Source: Candidatus Liminaster caballi
GTDB taxonomy: Bacteria; Bacteroidota; Bacteroidia; Bacteroidales; UBA3663
Length of the DNA stretch: 64,000 bases
Assembly (NCBI GenBank): GCA_018065085.1
Contig: JAGHUA010000005.1
Location: forward strand, 57,837 to 121,836
Direction of reading: 5' to 3'
The notes below the pieces were generated by a model that saw nothing but the letters and a program-made list of their open reading frames with translations, had not been told where the DNA came from and made no database searches. Shown one piece after another: positions 18,040 through 27,969 of the stretch. Position numbers and translations under genes: made by a program. The first letter of the stretch is position 1. Each line of letters opens with the position of its first letter.

Positions 18040-19593
18040 TCAGTATCCTTTGGAGAACGTCAGATCTGGGAGGACGCCGCTATGGATGTCAGTGAGCTGG
18101 AGGCCGTCGGCATCCTGTCCGCCAAGGAAGAAGATGCGGTAGTTCTTTGGTGAGAAAAACGCTGAGGCACAGGCCTTGGCATTGAGCACAGAGGTGTCGG
18201 AATACCTGGAGAGCTCACGGCTCATCTTCTTCCACGTCACGCCAGAATTGTCACTGAAATAGAGCATTGAGGTGACACTGCCATCGGCCATCACACCAGG
18301 ATGGAGAATCCAGAACGCACCCGGATGAGCCGTATCGCGTGTGTAGGTCACGATGCTGGCGCCCTGCATGGCTGGAAGGATGAGCTGCTCGAACTCGGCC
18401 CATGACGAACCGTCGAACGACCATGTGCTGGCAGTCAGAACACCATCGGCACGAACACCGCCAACGATGTAGAGACGCGACGTGGTGTTGCCGGCTGTGT
18501 AACGGGCAGCGACGGAAAGCGGACGGGTGAAGCCTGTGACAGGGAACGATTCGGGAACGACGCTCGTGCCATCGATATTGACATTGTCGAGCTGCCAAGA
18601 GAGCCCATCGGACGAGCAGGCAAAACGGTATGTGCCGCCATCATTGACCACGGCGCAGAGACGGGCAACGGCATTGAGCGTATCATCGGCCTTGACATTC
18701 CATCTTGGCAACTGAACGCCCAAGAGACTCACGAACTGGAAATCGGACGAGGCGACTGTCCAGGTCTGGGCATCGGACGAAGAAAGAAGATCGCCAGAAG
18801 CGCCGACGGCATAGAGTGTATTGTCCCAGTTATAAAGCGTAGCGAGATCGATGACCGAAGGCGAGGCAACAGTGAGCGGATCGCTCCAGACAGTGGCATC
18901 GCCATTGATATCGGCCGTGCGGAGAAGCTGCGAGTCATCGTCCATGGTGACGAACCAGCAGAGACGGTCGGCAAGGGTATCGACACGCTGCGAACTGATG
19001 CCAGCAGCATCGAACGCCGACTCGGTGAGCGTCTGCCACACGATGGTGTCGGTCTCACACTGATGGACATTGACTTTGACAAGATAGTTCTTGGCAGTAT
19101 AGCCATCACGGGCTATGATCTCAAGACGGGTGACTGCATAATCATCAAACCAAACGACCTGAGTGTCAGCAAAATTGACCACCTTGAGAAGGGTATGCTC
19201 GGCATCATAATGATAGAACCTAACCGACGACGGAGCACTGTATGACATGGAGATCTTGATGGAGTCGGCAATACTACCCTTGGGGAGGGAGTCACAGTTG
19301 AAGATAAGACCGGTGGGGAGAATGGACAGCGAGTCCTTGCGGGCGAAACACTCGTCAGACCACTCGCTGACAAGGTCGGGATCAGACTGACCGTAGTTGT
19401 CGATAGTGAACTTATAGCTGCTCAGCGACCTGCAGACGTTGGAATTGTCTGACATGGAGAGGCTCTTGACACTGGCATTGTTCATATTGGTCACGACGGT
19501 CTCTGAATCATTGCCGTCGATACAACCGGTCAGGGACACAGCAACCACGGACAGACACACTGCAGACAATATTCTTTGGAGTATTCTTTTCAT
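18040..19593 (-). CDS. DUF6242-type lipoprotein with beta-propeller-like repeats
   Basis: A 517-residue lipoprotein (SVVAVSLTGC lipobox). The N-terminal part (to about residue 185) looks like a DUF6242 Ig-like domain (SMSYSAPSSVRFYHYD). The rest has recurrent SSDGLSWQ, SSDAQTW and SGVTWKKM motifs like BNR/sortilin-type propeller blades. It is the most upstream gene of the minus-strand envelope run, 72 bp before DUF6089. A TATCTTCG box at 19616-19623 on the minus strand may be its -7 element. Function is unknown. Confidence 0.75.
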   Translation of the reverse strand: MKRILQRILSAVCLSVVAVSLTGCIDGNDSETVVTNMNNASVKSLSMSDNSNVCRSLSSYKFTIDNYGQSDPDLVSEWSDECFARKDSLSILPTGLIFNCDSLPKGSIADSIKISMSYSAPSSVRFYHYDAEHTLLKVVNFADTQVVWFDDYAVTRLEIIARDGYTAKNYLVKVNVHQCETDTIVWQTLTESAFDAAGISSQRVDTLADRLCWFVTMDDDSQLLRTADINGDATVWSDPLTVASPSVIDLATLYNWDNTLYAVGASGDLLSSSDAQTWTVASSDFQFVSLLGVQLPRWNVKADDTLNAVARLCAVVNDGGTYRFACSSDGLSWQLDNVNIDGTSVVPESFPVTGFTRPLSVAARYTAGNTTSRLYIVGGVRADGVLTASTWSFDGSSWAEFEQLILPAMQGASIVTYTRDTAHPGAFWILHPGVMADGSVTSMLYFSDNSGVTWKKMSRELSRYSDTSVLNAKACASAFFSPKNYRIFFLGGQDADGLQLTDIHSGVLPDLTFSKGY

Positions 19594-19764
19594 ATAGACT
19601 ATAAATTTGCGGGTGCGAAGATAGCGATTTTCTCTGAATTTTCCTATATTTAAATAGGTATATTTGCATTATTTAAGTGTTTTTTGTGTTCTTTATGCCA
19701 TTTTTTTGTTTATTTTAAGGTAATATTAATCCTTTTTTGCTATCTTCGCGCCAAAATTATCGAC

Positions 19765-20811
19765 ATGCAGACTGCTATTTCCACTCTTCGCAATGCCCTC
19801 TGTCCTCTCTATGACGCAAGGGAGGTGAAGGCAATCACACGCCTTATCCTGGAGGACGTGTGCGGACTGACCTACACTGACATCGTGATGCGGGCAGACA
19901 GCCTCGTTCTGCCCGACGAACAGGCATCGGTGATCAATGCCTATGCCAAGCGTCTGGCAAATGGTGAACCCGTGCAGCACGTCATGGGCTATGCGTGGTT
20001 CTGTGGACGGAAATTCACCGTGAACAGTACGGTGCTGATTCCCCGTCCAGAGACCGAGGAACTTATCAACTGGATTGTTGACAACACAGTGAATAACTCT
20101 GTTGACAACAATGCTGGCAACGTGGTGGATAAGTCGGTTGATAACATTGTTGACAACACTGGTGTGATCACAGTGGACAACCCTGTTAACAAATACGTTG
20201 ATAACCCTGTTTATAACATTGTGGATATCGGTACAGGAAGCGGCTGTATCGCCATCAGTCTGGCTAAAGATATCAACAATTCACGAGTATTAGCAATAGA
20301 CTTATCAACAGAGGCGTTGAAAACTGCCGAAAGCAATGCTAACGCGCTGAATGCAAACAATGTTACGTTCTTGCATACTGACATTCTCAAATGGGAAAGC
20401 GAAGAATTTTCAACAAAGTTATCAACAGTGGCAGGTGGGAAAGACAAGAGAGGGAAAGGATACAAGGAAAGCAGAGAAGAAAGCAGAGACAAGAAGGCAT
20501 TTGATATCATTGTCAGTAACCCTCCGTATGTGTGCGATCGCGAGAAAGTGAATATGTCGGACAATGTGCTGAATCATGAACCGCATCTCGCTCTGTTTGT
20601 ACCCGACTCTGACCCTCTGCTCTTCTATCGCACAATAGCCCAGTTTGCACAGAACCACCTGCGCTCGGGCGGCAGTCTTTATTTTGAGATCAATGCCGCC
20701 TATGGACCACAGACCTGCCAGATGCTTAAAGATATGGGATTTGACAACGTCGAACTGCGACAGGATGTGACGGGAAGAGATAGGATGGTAAGAGGCGAAT
20801 GGAAGAATTGA
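19765..20811 (+). CDS. prmC: Peptide chain release factor N5-glutamine methyltransferase
   Basis: A 348-residue PrmC/HemK enzyme that methylates the GGQ glutamine of release factors. The N-terminal helical domain is followed by IPRPETEELINWI, the SAM loop VDIGTGSGCIAISLA and the catalytic motif VSNPPYV. The start is set at 19765 (MQTAISTLRN). Two insertions are odd. A stretch of about 48 residues of VDN/VNN repeats (about 105-152) lies exactly between PETEEL and the SAM loop. A basic/acidic stretch (about 216-245) lies before NPPY. Usual length is about 280-290. The catalytic motifs are intact, so activity is plausible. Confidence 0.9.
   Translation: MQTAISTLRNALCPLYDAREVKAITRLILEDVCGLTYTDIVMRADSLVLPDEQASVINAYAKRLANGEPVQHVMGYAWFCGRKFTVNSTVLIPRPETEELINWIVDNTVNNSVDNNAGNVVDKSVDNIVDNTGVITVDNPVNKYVDNPVYNIVDIGTGSGCIAISLAKDINNSRVLAIDLSTEALKTAESNANALNANNVTFLHTDILKWESEEFSTKLSTVAGGKDKRGKGYKESREESRDKKAFDIIVSNPPYVCDREKVNMSDNVLNHEPHLALFVPDSDPLLFYRTIAQFAQNHLRSGGSLYFEINAAYGPQTCQMLKDMGFDNVELRQDVTGRDRMVRGEWKN
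20072..20225. repeat. GTTGATAAC-type degenerate repeats inside prmC
   Basis: About ten imperfect copies of GTTGAYAAC/GTGGATAAG/GTTAACAA fill the prmC insertion. One (GTGGATAAG, 20125-20133) matches eight of nine DnaA-box positions in reverse. More GTTATCAACA-like words occur at about 20305 and 20417 and in the gap before recX. Confidence 0.6.
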
Positions 20812-20861
20812 CGGTTGATTATTAATGGTTGATGATTATTGGTTGATAATTGATAGCAACA

Positions 20862-21323
20862 ATGACTAAGGAACAAGCCCTGAACAAAGCGGCAGCATAC
20901 TGCGCTCATGCTGAGAGAGCCCCAAAGGACGTGGAACAGAAACTGCGTGACTGGGGCATGGATGACGATGATATGGATGATGTGATGAAACGTCTGCGCG
21001 ATGACCATTTCGTGGACGAGGAAAGATATGCACATGCGTTCATAAACGATAAGTTTGAATATGAACACTGGGGGCGTATTAAAATCGCCTTTGCCTTGCG
21101 ACAGAAAGGCATCAGCCAATCTCTGATCAACAACACCATGGACGATGTCATCGACCCTGAGAAATATGAAAACATCTTGCAAGACCTGCTGAAATCGAGA
21201 ATGAAAGGCATGGCACTACCTCTGGCTCAGAACGACCGCGCCAGACTCTTCCGCTTTGCCCAACAGAGAGGATTTGAATATGACATGATTATTGAGGCGG
21301 TAGGAAGAGTGAGTAAAATGTAA
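20862..21323 (+). CDS. recX: Regulatory protein RecX
   Basis: A 153-residue all-helical RecX protein, a modulator of RecA filaments. It shows the repeated three-helix pattern: APKDVEQKLRDWGMDDDDMD, then FVDEERYAHAFINDKF, then GRIKIAFALRQKGIS. The ATG at 20862 (MTKEQALNKAAAYC) is preferred to the TTG used in the track. It is 50 bp after prmC, and the gap contains three GGTTGATTATT-like repeats. Confidence 0.88.
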   Translation: MTKEQALNKAAAYCAHAERAPKDVEQKLRDWGMDDDDMDDVMKRLRDDHFVDEERYAHAFINDKFEYEHWGRIKIAFALRQKGISQSLINNTMDDVIDPEKYENILQDLLKSRMKGMALPLAQNDRARLFRFAQQRGFEYDMIIEAVGRVSKM

Positions 21324-21371
21324 TGAGGAATGAGGAAAGAGGAAAGAATAAAGAATAAAGAGCAAAGAGTA

Positions 21372-22040
21372 ATGAGGAAAGTGATCACGACGAACTTGCA
21401 TTGTGCAGTATGCAGGAAAGAGCTCGTAGAGGGCGAGGATGGAATCTGCGTGTATTGTTATATGTCGATGCCGAGAACGCATGCCGCAGAGCCTCAGAAT
21501 GCACTCTGGAGCCGTCTGTGCGGACAGGTCAGCTTCGAGCATGCTACAGCCTTGTTCTATTATCAGAGGAACAGTCCTTTTTCGCGTGCAGTAGCATCGG
21601 CAAAATATGATGACAGACCATGGTGTAATGAAGTGCTGACCGATCTGTTGGTCAAGGAACTGGACGGCAGCGGATGGCCGTTCGATATAGACGTGATTGT
21701 GCCCGTTCCGCTGCATCTGTTGCGTCTCATCGGACGTGGATACAACCAAGTGCAACCTATAGCCAATACACTCGGAAAGAGATGGCACCTACCCGTGGTC
21801 AGGAATGTGCTGATAAAGAAAAAATATGTGAGATCGCAGGTAGGACGCGGACAGAACGAACGCACAGAAGCCGAACGGGGAGCTTTCGCCACACTGTTCG
21901 GATCAAGACTTAAGGGAAAACACGTACTGCTGGTCGATGACGTATGCACCACCGGTTCAACATTGGTATCATGCGCAGATGAACTGCTCAAGATACCAGG
22001 AACCAGGGTATCGGTGCTGACGCTGGCAGTAACAATCTAA
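21372..22040 (+). CDS. ComF-like phosphoribosyltransferase-fold protein
   Basis: A 222-residue ComF family protein. A short zinc-ribbon-like N-terminus has paired cysteines (LHCAVCRKE ... GICVYC). The PRTase domain carries VIVPVPLHLLRLIGRGYNQ and the PRPP loop VLLVDDVCTTGSTL. The homologue in competent bacteria aids DNA uptake; its role here is unknown. The track's upstream ATG at 21330 would add 14 Lys/Glu-rich residues coded by low-complexity GAGGAAAGA sequence. The ATG at 21372 (MRKVITTNLHC) gives a normal family start. Confidence 0.85.
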   Translation: MRKVITTNLHCAVCRKELVEGEDGICVYCYMSMPRTHAAEPQNALWSRLCGQVSFEHATALFYYQRNSPFSRAVASAKYDDRPWCNEVLTDLLVKELDGSGWPFDIDVIVPVPLHLLRLIGRGYNQVQPIANTLGKRWHLPVVRNVLIKKKYVRSQVGRGQNERTEAERGAFATLFGSRLKGKHVLLVDDVCTTGSTLVSCADELLKIPGTRVSVLTLAVTI

Positions 22041-22062
22041 ACTGCAAATGCAGAGCTAATAG

Positions 22063-22680
22063 TTAGGCTGGCAATTCTTTCAGGTAGCTGACAAGTTCTC
22101 CAACCGCAAGAGCACGGTGAGACATAGTATTCTTCTGATCGAGGCTCATCTCAGCAAAGGTCTCGGTGTGACCCTGAGGACGGAAGATCGGATCGTAGCC
22201 AAATCCGCCATCGCCATGACGCTCGGCAGTGATTTCGCCACGGCAGACGCCCTCAAACTCGACCGTATTGCCATCGAGCATGAGGACGATGACAGTGCGG
22301 AACTGGGCAGAACGGTCGCTTGTGATATGCGACATGCGACGGAGCAGTTTGTCCATATTGGCAGCCGAGTCGTGGTCATATCCCTCATCGTTGGCATATC
22401 GGGCAGAATAGACTCCCGGCTCCATGCCAAGGGCACGCACCTCAAGTCCGCTGTCGTCGGCGAAACAGTCATAGCCATAGTGAACCTTGACATACTCGGC
22501 CTTCTGCAAGGCATTGCCGGCAAACGTAGAAGCAGTCTCGGGGATATCGTCATGACAACCGATATCTGACAACGAAAGAATCTCGAACCGCGATGCAATT
22601 TCCTCTCCAAACGAACGAAGCACATTGCGCACTTCCTCAATCTTATGCCTATTGTTGGTGGCAAATACTAATTTTTTCAT
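22063..22680 (-). CDS. rdgB: XTP/dITP diphosphatase (HAM1/RdgB)
   Basis: A 205-residue non-canonical purine NTP pyrophosphatase that clears XTP/dITP/ITP from the nucleotide pool. Signature blocks are [12 protein letters not shown] at the N-terminus, [11 protein letters not shown] near residue 70, GVYSARYA near residue 80, GFGYDPIF near residue 155 and SHRALA near residue 190. The start at 22680 is chosen since a TTTG-N20-TACCTTTG promoter lies immediately upstream; the track start lies 29 codons further, beyond that promoter. Confidence 0.93.
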   Translation of the reverse strand: MKKLVFATNNRHKIEEVRNVLRSFGEEIASRFEILSLSDIGCHDDIPETASTFAGNALQKAEYVKVHYGYDCFADDSGLEVRALGMEPGVYSARYANDEGYDHDSAANMDKLLRRMSHITSDRSAQFRTVIVLMLDGNTVEFEGVCRGEITAERHGDGGFGYDPIFRPQGHTETFAEMSLDQKNTMSHRALAVGELVSYLKELPA

Positions 22681-22685
22681 GTGTG

Positions 22686-22717
22686 CAAAGGTAGTGCTTT
22701 TTTCGCAAATTGACAAA
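22686..22717 (-). promoter_or_regulatory. Promoter of rdgB
   Basis: On the minus strand TTTG, 20 nt, TACCTTTG, ending 6 nt before the rdgB ATG. This implies a very short or absent 5' leader. Confidence 0.7.
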
Positions 22718-22755
22718 AAAATCACCAGTGTTTTCAAAAAATTATACGCATTTTC

Positions 22756-22786
22756 TTGCATATTCAACTAAAATGACCTATCTTTG
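22756..22786 (+). promoter_or_regulatory. Promoter of the AddA-like gene
   Basis: TTG (22756), 20 nt, TATCTTTG (22779-22786), 21 nt before the ATG at 22808. It is divergent from the rdgB promoter. Confidence 0.75.
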
Positions 22787-22807
22787 CAGTTGTAATACAT
22801 TAGTCAT

Positions 22808-25800
22808 ATGCTAAAAATCACCAAAGCATCGGCTGGATCAGGAAAAACACACCTTCTCGCCGGATTCTACATCGAACTGCTGTTCCGCAACGAACTGACT
22901 CCCTCGCTCGAAGGAAGAGATCTCCAATTTGACGAGATTCTGGCCGTAACATTCACCAACAAGGCCACAGCCGAGATGAAAAAGCGCATCGTGGAAGACA
23001 TCTATACACTGAGTCAGAATCCAACAGAATCGCCATACTACAAGCAACTGAAGGCGGCAGGTGAGAACGGCAAGGCGCCATCGGACGAGACCATCAAAAA
23101 ACGCGCTCACGGCATCCTGACGCAAATGCTCAATGACTATTCGGACCTTCATATATCCACGATCGACAGTTTCTTCCAGCGTGTGCTGAAAAGCTTCGCC
23201 CATGAACTGAGCGTGCAGGGTAACTACGAGCTCGAACTCGATTCAGACTCGGTGCTCGACCATGCCGTGAGTGATTTCATGCTGGGCCTGGATACGGACA
23301 ATTCAGGCACATTCGGCTGGATGCTTGAGTTCAATAAATACATTCTGAAGGACGGCAAGAAATGGTCGCTCCACAATGAACTCAAGAGACTGGCTAAGGT
23401 TCTTACCAGCGAGGACTACCAGAAGAACTACGAGCGAATCAAGGCATTCACCTCTGACAAAAAGGCAATGGACGACTACATCAAATTGGTGAACGAGACC
23501 ATCAGCCAATGGAGAAGAGACTTCAAGGCCATCGGCAGGGAAGGAACGAAAGCCCTTATGGAATGGGACAACGGCAGCCTTGACAAATTCAACGGGAAAA
23601 GCAGATGCCCATTTGCACATTTTGCCAAGTGGGAAAAAGGACAGACCACTGATGTAAAAAAGGACAACATCACGAAATGGGCCGAAGACTCGGAAGCATG
23701 GTTCAGCGCGGGAAAGAACAGCAAGAAGGGTGCTGCGACCTCATCGATGCCAGAGGAGTTGAAAGACCGTCTGCAGAAAGCCCTGAATGACGGCATCAGT
23801 CATCAGACCGGAGATGCCCACCGCGACTATCTGTCGGCACTGGCAATCAAAAAGAATTTCTATCAGCTTTGCCTTCTGATTAAACTGGAGGAGGCTGCCG
23901 AGGCATACTGCGAACGTCAAGGTGTGCGCCTGCTATCTAACACAACACAGCTGCTCAACGCCCTTATCGGCAAAGAAAAGGCTCCGTTTGTCTATGAGAA
24001 AACAGGCACAAGCATTGTGAGCTATATGATAGATGAGTTTCAGGACACGTCGGAGATGCAGTGGAACAATTTCCGTCCTCTGCTGGCCGACTCGCTGGAC
24101 AATGGCAACAGGAACCTCATCGTGGGCGATGTGAAACAGAGCATCTATCGCTGGCGCAACGGAAACTGGGAACTGCTGAACCATAAGGTAGAGGAATATT
24201 TCAGAGCCCATCTGCTCGAAGGCAAGACACACACGCTGGATGAGAACTGGCGCTCGGATCATGCCATTATAGATTTCAACAATGCATTCTTTAAGTTTGC
24301 CACCGAGGAAATCGACGGCGATGCCAGCGGGCTGGATATGAGTCTCGTCAGCGGGATTTACAGTGACGTGGAGCAGAAAGTATCGGATGCGCGATCATCA
24401 ATAAAACAGGGAAATGTCTATTACATGCCACTCGGCAGTGGCAACGAGAAGAAGGCCGAAATGATCGACATCGCCATGAAGAACCTGCCGATGGTGGTCA
24501 TTGGCATGCAGAAGAAAGGATACCAGGCAAAAGACATACTCATCCTCTGCCGCCAAAAGGATGAATGCCAGAGATGCGCCGAGTCGCTGCTCGCATATCA
24601 CAATGAACATCCAGACACAAAGTGGAACTTCGACATCATCACTGGAGAGGCTCTGAAACTGGGCAGCAGGAATTCAGTAATGGCAATCATCAACATGATG
24701 TATTCACTTAAGGAACCGAAATCGGAATATCGCCGCTGCGTGGCTGCATGTTCGTTGTTGGCTCTCCGTGGCATGGATATGGGCGATGCCATTGCCCTGT
24801 ATACCGCACAGCCAGAATGCATGACCGACATATCAGGATTGGCAAGTCTGCCGCTTTATGAGATAGCCGAACGCCTGGAACGGCTCCTTCCTGATGAGGT
24901 GAGGACCAGCGATCGCTGTTTCCTGCTTGCCTTGCGCGACATGGTACTCGATTTCTGCAAAAAACAGGGTCCATCGCTCGTCGATTTCCTGGCCTGGTGG
25001 GAACAGCGCGGATGCACAAAGAGCGTGACTACGCCTGAGGGACACAATGCCATCCGTATCATGACCATACACCAGAGTAAGGGCCTAGGTGAAAAGGTAG
25101 TGATTCTGCCTTTCATCGAAGGCTCGCTCGGCATCGATGCATACCACAGCCCTTTGCTGTGGTGCGTACCAAGGGATGGCAAACTCAAAAGCGAAGGTCT
25201 TGTTCTGCCTATACTCGCCACATCCGACCTGAAGGACACAATCTTCCATGATGACTACCAGGAGGAATACCGGCGTAATGTGACCGACAATCTGAACGTA
25301 GTCTATGTGGCATTCACCCGCGCCAAGAACGAGATGATAATCATGTCGCCAAAGGTAAAGCCAGACAAAGGCCAGGGTACGATAGAAAAATATATCGAGG
25401 ACTTTGCATCGAACAATAATTACAAACATCTGGTCAAAGAACTCAAACTCGATGATATTGAGAATGATGAGGCCAAAAATGACGCGAAAGGCGGAGCCGA
25501 TGACAAAGCGAAGGATGACAGCAATGGAAAGGCTGGCAGCAAAAGCAAAAACTGGCCAAAACCGAAGACATTAGCCACACGACAGGAGGATCTTTTCGAG
25601 AACGTGGAATGCGCTCCTGTACTCATGGTAAAAGAAAGCGACTACGCGCCCATATCAGGACCTGTAGCGCGCGGAAACACATTGCATGATGCATTGTCCG
25701 CCATCGTCAGTTTGGACAGCATAGAAGAGCCCGTACGCCAACTGTTCACCTCGGGACGAAGCGAGCTCCATGGCATGACTTTGGATGAAGTACTGCAGAC

Positions 25801-26098
25801 TGTCAGACAACTGCTGAACCGAAAAGAGGTAGGCGAATGGTTCAGCCCGGAGAACACAGTGCTCAACGAACGCAACATTGTAACAGTCTCGACCCACACA
25901 CAGCGTCCTGACCGCATCGTCATCACACCGGATAACCGCGCCATCGTCATCGACTATAAGACTGGAGCCGAGCACGAAAGCAAGCATAAGAAACAGGTTG
26001 CATACTACATGAAACTGCTCAGCCAGATGGGATTCGGCAATGTGGAGGGATATCTACTGTATCTCGAACCGTTCAAGATTGAGCAGGTAACGCAGTGA
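22808..26098 (+). CDS. AddA/RecB-like UvrD-family helicase-nuclease
   Basis: A 1096-residue SF1A helicase with a C-terminal nuclease. Motifs in order: Walker A KASAGSGKTHLL (residue 6), TFTNKATAEMKKR, Walker B MIDEFQDTSEM (about 412), VGDVKQSIYRWRNG, LDENWRSDHAI, MTIHQSKGLGEKV and YVAFTRAKNEM. The C-terminus has AIVIDYKTG, the core of a RecB-type PD-(D/E)XK nuclease. It should process double-strand DNA ends for RecA. A Lys/Asp/Ala-rich linker (about 880-915) precedes the nuclease. The usual AddB partner is not adjacent: rdgB and fumarase flank it. Confidence 0.9.
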   Translation: MLKITKASAGSGKTHLLAGFYIELLFRNELTPSLEGRDLQFDEILAVTFTNKATAEMKKRIVEDIYTLSQNPTESPYYKQLKAAGENGKAPSDETIKKRAHGILTQMLNDYSDLHISTIDSFFQRVLKSFAHELSVQGNYELELDSDSVLDHAVSDFMLGLDTDNSGTFGWMLEFNKYILKDGKKWSLHNELKRLAKVLTSEDYQKNYERIKAFTSDKKAMDDYIKLVNETISQWRRDFKAIGREGTKALMEWDNGSLDKFNGKSRCPFAHFAKWEKGQTTDVKKDNITKWAEDSEAWFSAGKNSKKGAATSSMPEELKDRLQKALNDGISHQTGDAHRDYLSALAIKKNFYQLCLLIKLEEAAEAYCERQGVRLLSNTTQLLNALIGKEKAPFVYEKTGTSIVSYMIDEFQDTSEMQWNNFRPLLADSLDNGNRNLIVGDVKQSIYRWRNGNWELLNHKVEEYFRAHLLEGKTHTLDENWRSDHAIIDFNNAFFKFATEEIDGDASGLDMSLVSGIYSDVEQKVSDARSSIKQGNVYYMPLGSGNEKKAEMIDIAMKNLPMVVIGMQKKGYQAKDILILCRQKDECQRCAESLLAYHNEHPDTKWNFDIITGEALKLGSRNSVMAIINMMYSLKEPKSEYRRCVAACSLLALRGMDMGDAIALYTAQPECMTDISGLASLPLYEIAERLERLLPDEVRTSDRCFLLALRDMVLDFCKKQGPSLVDFLAWWEQRGCTKSVTTPEGHNAIRIMTIHQSKGLGEKVVILPFIEGSLGIDAYHSPLLWCVPRDGKLKSEGLVLPILATSDLKDTIFHDDYQEEYRRNVTDNLNVVYVAFTRAKNEMIIMSPKVKPDKGQGTIEKYIEDFASNNNYKHLVKELKLDDIENDEAKNDAKGGADDKAKDDSNGKAGSKSKNWPKPKTLATRQEDLFENVECAPVLMVKESDYAPISGPVARGNTLHDALSAIVSLDSIEEPVRQLFTSGRSELHGMTLDEVLQTVRQLLNRKEVGEWFSPENTVLNERNIVTVSTHTQRPDRIVITPDNRAIVIDYKTGAEHESKHKKQVAYYMKLLSQMGFGNVEGYLLYLEPFKIEQVTQ

Positions 26099-26107
26099 CC
26101 CACTCGC

Positions 26108-26121
26108 TGACCGATCGGTCA
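26108..26121. other. 14-bp perfect palindrome
   Basis: TGACCGATCGGTCA just after the AddA-like stop codon; it could be a protein-binding site or chance. Confidence 0.35.
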
Positions 26122-26158
26122 TTCCGGCCATATAACCGGACTTGATGCTGACCGTAAC

Positions 26159-26210
26159 GTGCATTTCAGGTACTTTTAAAAGAAAAATTGCCTGGAATGC
26201 ACATATTTTT
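26159..26210 (+). terminator. Probable intrinsic terminator after the AddA-like gene
   Basis: GTGCATTTCAGG pairs with CCTGGAATGCAC (11 of 12 positions) across a 20-nt A-rich loop and is followed by ATATTTTTT. Confidence 0.55.
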
Positions 26211-26243
26211 TCCTTTTTTGTACCATATCATAGATAATTTTAT

Positions 26244-26251
26244 TATCTTTG
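26244..26251 (+). promoter_or_regulatory. -7 box of the fumarase gene
   Basis: TATCTTTG, 68 nt before the ATG at 26320. A TTTG lies 23 nt upstream of it, slightly longer than the usual spacing. It supports the shorter start for fumarase. Confidence 0.55.
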
Positions 26252-26319
26252 CCCGCGTAATATGCGTTTTACTATTGCGCAACACAACAAAACAATATAA
26301 TCAACAATCATATAAAACT

Positions 26320-27969
26320 ATGGCAACCGTAGAATTCAAGTATGCTCCGATGTTCCAGCTTGGAAAGGACGAGACAGAGTATTACCTTCTGACCAAGGAA
26401 GGCGTAAGCGTGAGCGAGTTTGAAGGAACTCCAATCCTCAAGGTTACACCAGAGGCTTTGACCCGCATGACCAATCAGGCATTCCGTGATGTGAGCTTCC
26501 TGCTCCGTCGCAGCCACAACGAACAGGTGGCCAAGATCCTGCGCGATCCAGAGGCTTCGGACAATGACAAGTACGTGGCTCTGACCTTCCTGCGCAATGC
26601 AGAAATCGCTGCCAAAGGCAAGCTGCCTCTCTGTCAGGACACAGGCACAGCCATCGTTCACGGCGAGAAGGGACAGCAGGTATGGACAGGTTTTGAGGAC
26701 GAAGAGGCTATTGCCAAGGGCGTCTTCAAGACTTACACCGAGGAAAACCTCCGCTACTCACAGAATGCACCTCTCAACATGTACGACGAGGTCAACACCA
26801 AGTGCAATCTCCCAGCTCAGATCGACATCGAGGCTACACACGGCATGGAATACCGTTTCCTTATGGTCACAAAGGGCGGCGGTTCGGCCAACAAGACATA
26901 TCTCTATCAAGAAACAAAGGCCCGTATCCAAAACCCAGGCACCCTCATCCCATTTCTCGTTGAGAAGATGAAGAGCCTCGGCACCGCTGCCTGCCCTCCT
27001 TACCATATTGCCATCGTTATCGGCGGCACATCGGCTGAGAAGAACCTTCTCACCGTCAAGCTGGCATCGACACACTACTATGACTCACTGCCGACCACAG
27101 GCGATGAGACCGGACGTGCATTCCGCGACGTCGCCCTTGAGGAACAGCTCCTGCAGGAGGCCTATAAGATCGGTCTCGGCGCACAGTTCGGCGGCAAATA
27201 TATGGCACATGACGTACGCGTAATACGTCTGCCTCGCCACGGTGCTTCTTGTCCTATCGGTCTCGGCGTTTCATGCTCGGCCGACCGCAACATCAAGTGT
27301 AAGATCAATAAGGACGGTATCTGGATTGAGAAGATGGACGACAAACCATACGAACTCATCCCAGAGGAACTGCGCAATGCAGGTGAGGGCGATGCAGTGA
27401 AGATCGACCTCAACCAGCCAATGGCCGATGTCTGCAAGATCCTGACCAAGTATCCTATCGGCACTCGCCTTTCGCTCAACGGCACCATCATCGTTGGTCG
27501 CGACATAGCCCATGCCAAGCTCAAGGCCCGTCTCGACGCCGGTGAGGGTATGCCTCAGTATATGAAGGATCACCCTGTTTATTACGCCGGTCCTGCCAAG
27601 ACTCCTGCCGGCATGGCCTGCGGTTCAATGGGTCCAACCACTGCCGGTCGTATGGATCCATACGTTTATGAGTTCCAGGACAACGGCGGTTCTATGATTA
27701 TGCTTGCCAAAGGCAACCGCAGCATCGATGTTACTAACGCGTGCAAGGATCACGGCGGCTTCTATCTCGGTTCTATCGGCGGTCCTGCCGCCATCCTGGC
27801 CCAGAACAACATTAAGTCTATCGAGTGCGTCGAGTATCCAGAACTCGGCATGGAAGCCATCTGGAAGATCGAGGTTGAGAACTTCCCTGCCTTCATCCTC
27901 GTCGATGACAAGGGCAATGACTTCTTCAAACAGCTCAAGCCAAATCCTAACTGCACAATACTGAAGTAA
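26320..27969 (+). CDS. Class I fumarate hydratase
   Basis: A 549-residue iron-sulfur fumarase of the single-chain class I type, interconverting fumarate and malate. Cluster-binding cysteines are visible in [15 protein letters not shown] (near residue 105) and [16 protein letters not shown] (near residue 310). The C-terminal beta-domain has [19 protein letters not shown]. The start ATG at 26320 ([12 protein letters not shown]) fits family length; the track's upstream 44 residues are rejected because the -7 box falls inside them. It overlaps the SlyD-like gene by one base (TAATG). Confidence 0.93.
   Translation: MATVEFKYAPMFQLGKDETEYYLLTKEGVSVSEFEGTPILKVTPEALTRMTNQAFRDVSFLLRRSHNEQVAKILRDPEASDNDKYVALTFLRNAEIAAKGKLPLCQDTGTAIVHGEKGQQVWTGFEDEEAIAKGVFKTYTEENLRYSQNAPLNMYDEVNTKCNLPAQIDIEATHGMEYRFLMVTKGGGSANKTYLYQETKARIQNPGTLIPFLVEKMKSLGTAACPPYHIAIVIGGTSAEKNLLTVKLASTHYYDSLPTTGDETGRAFRDVALEEQLLQEAYKIGLGAQFGGKYMAHDVRVIRLPRHGASCPIGLGVSCSADRNIKCKINKDGIWIEKMDDKPYELIPEELRNAGEGDAVKIDLNQPMADVCKILTKYPIGTRLSLNGTIIVGRDIAHAKLKARLDAGEGMPQYMKDHPVYYAGPAKTPAGMACGSMGPTTAGRMDPYVYEFQDNGGSMIMLAKGNRSIDVTNACKDHGGFYLGSIGGPAAILAQNNIKSIECVEYPELGMEAIWKIEVENFPAFILVDDKGNDFFKQLKPNPNCTILK

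Noticed and set aside
20072-20500. Chromosomal replication origin in prmC.
   Set aside because: Only one near-match to a DnaA box, no AT-rich unwinding region, and no dnaA or dnaN nearby.
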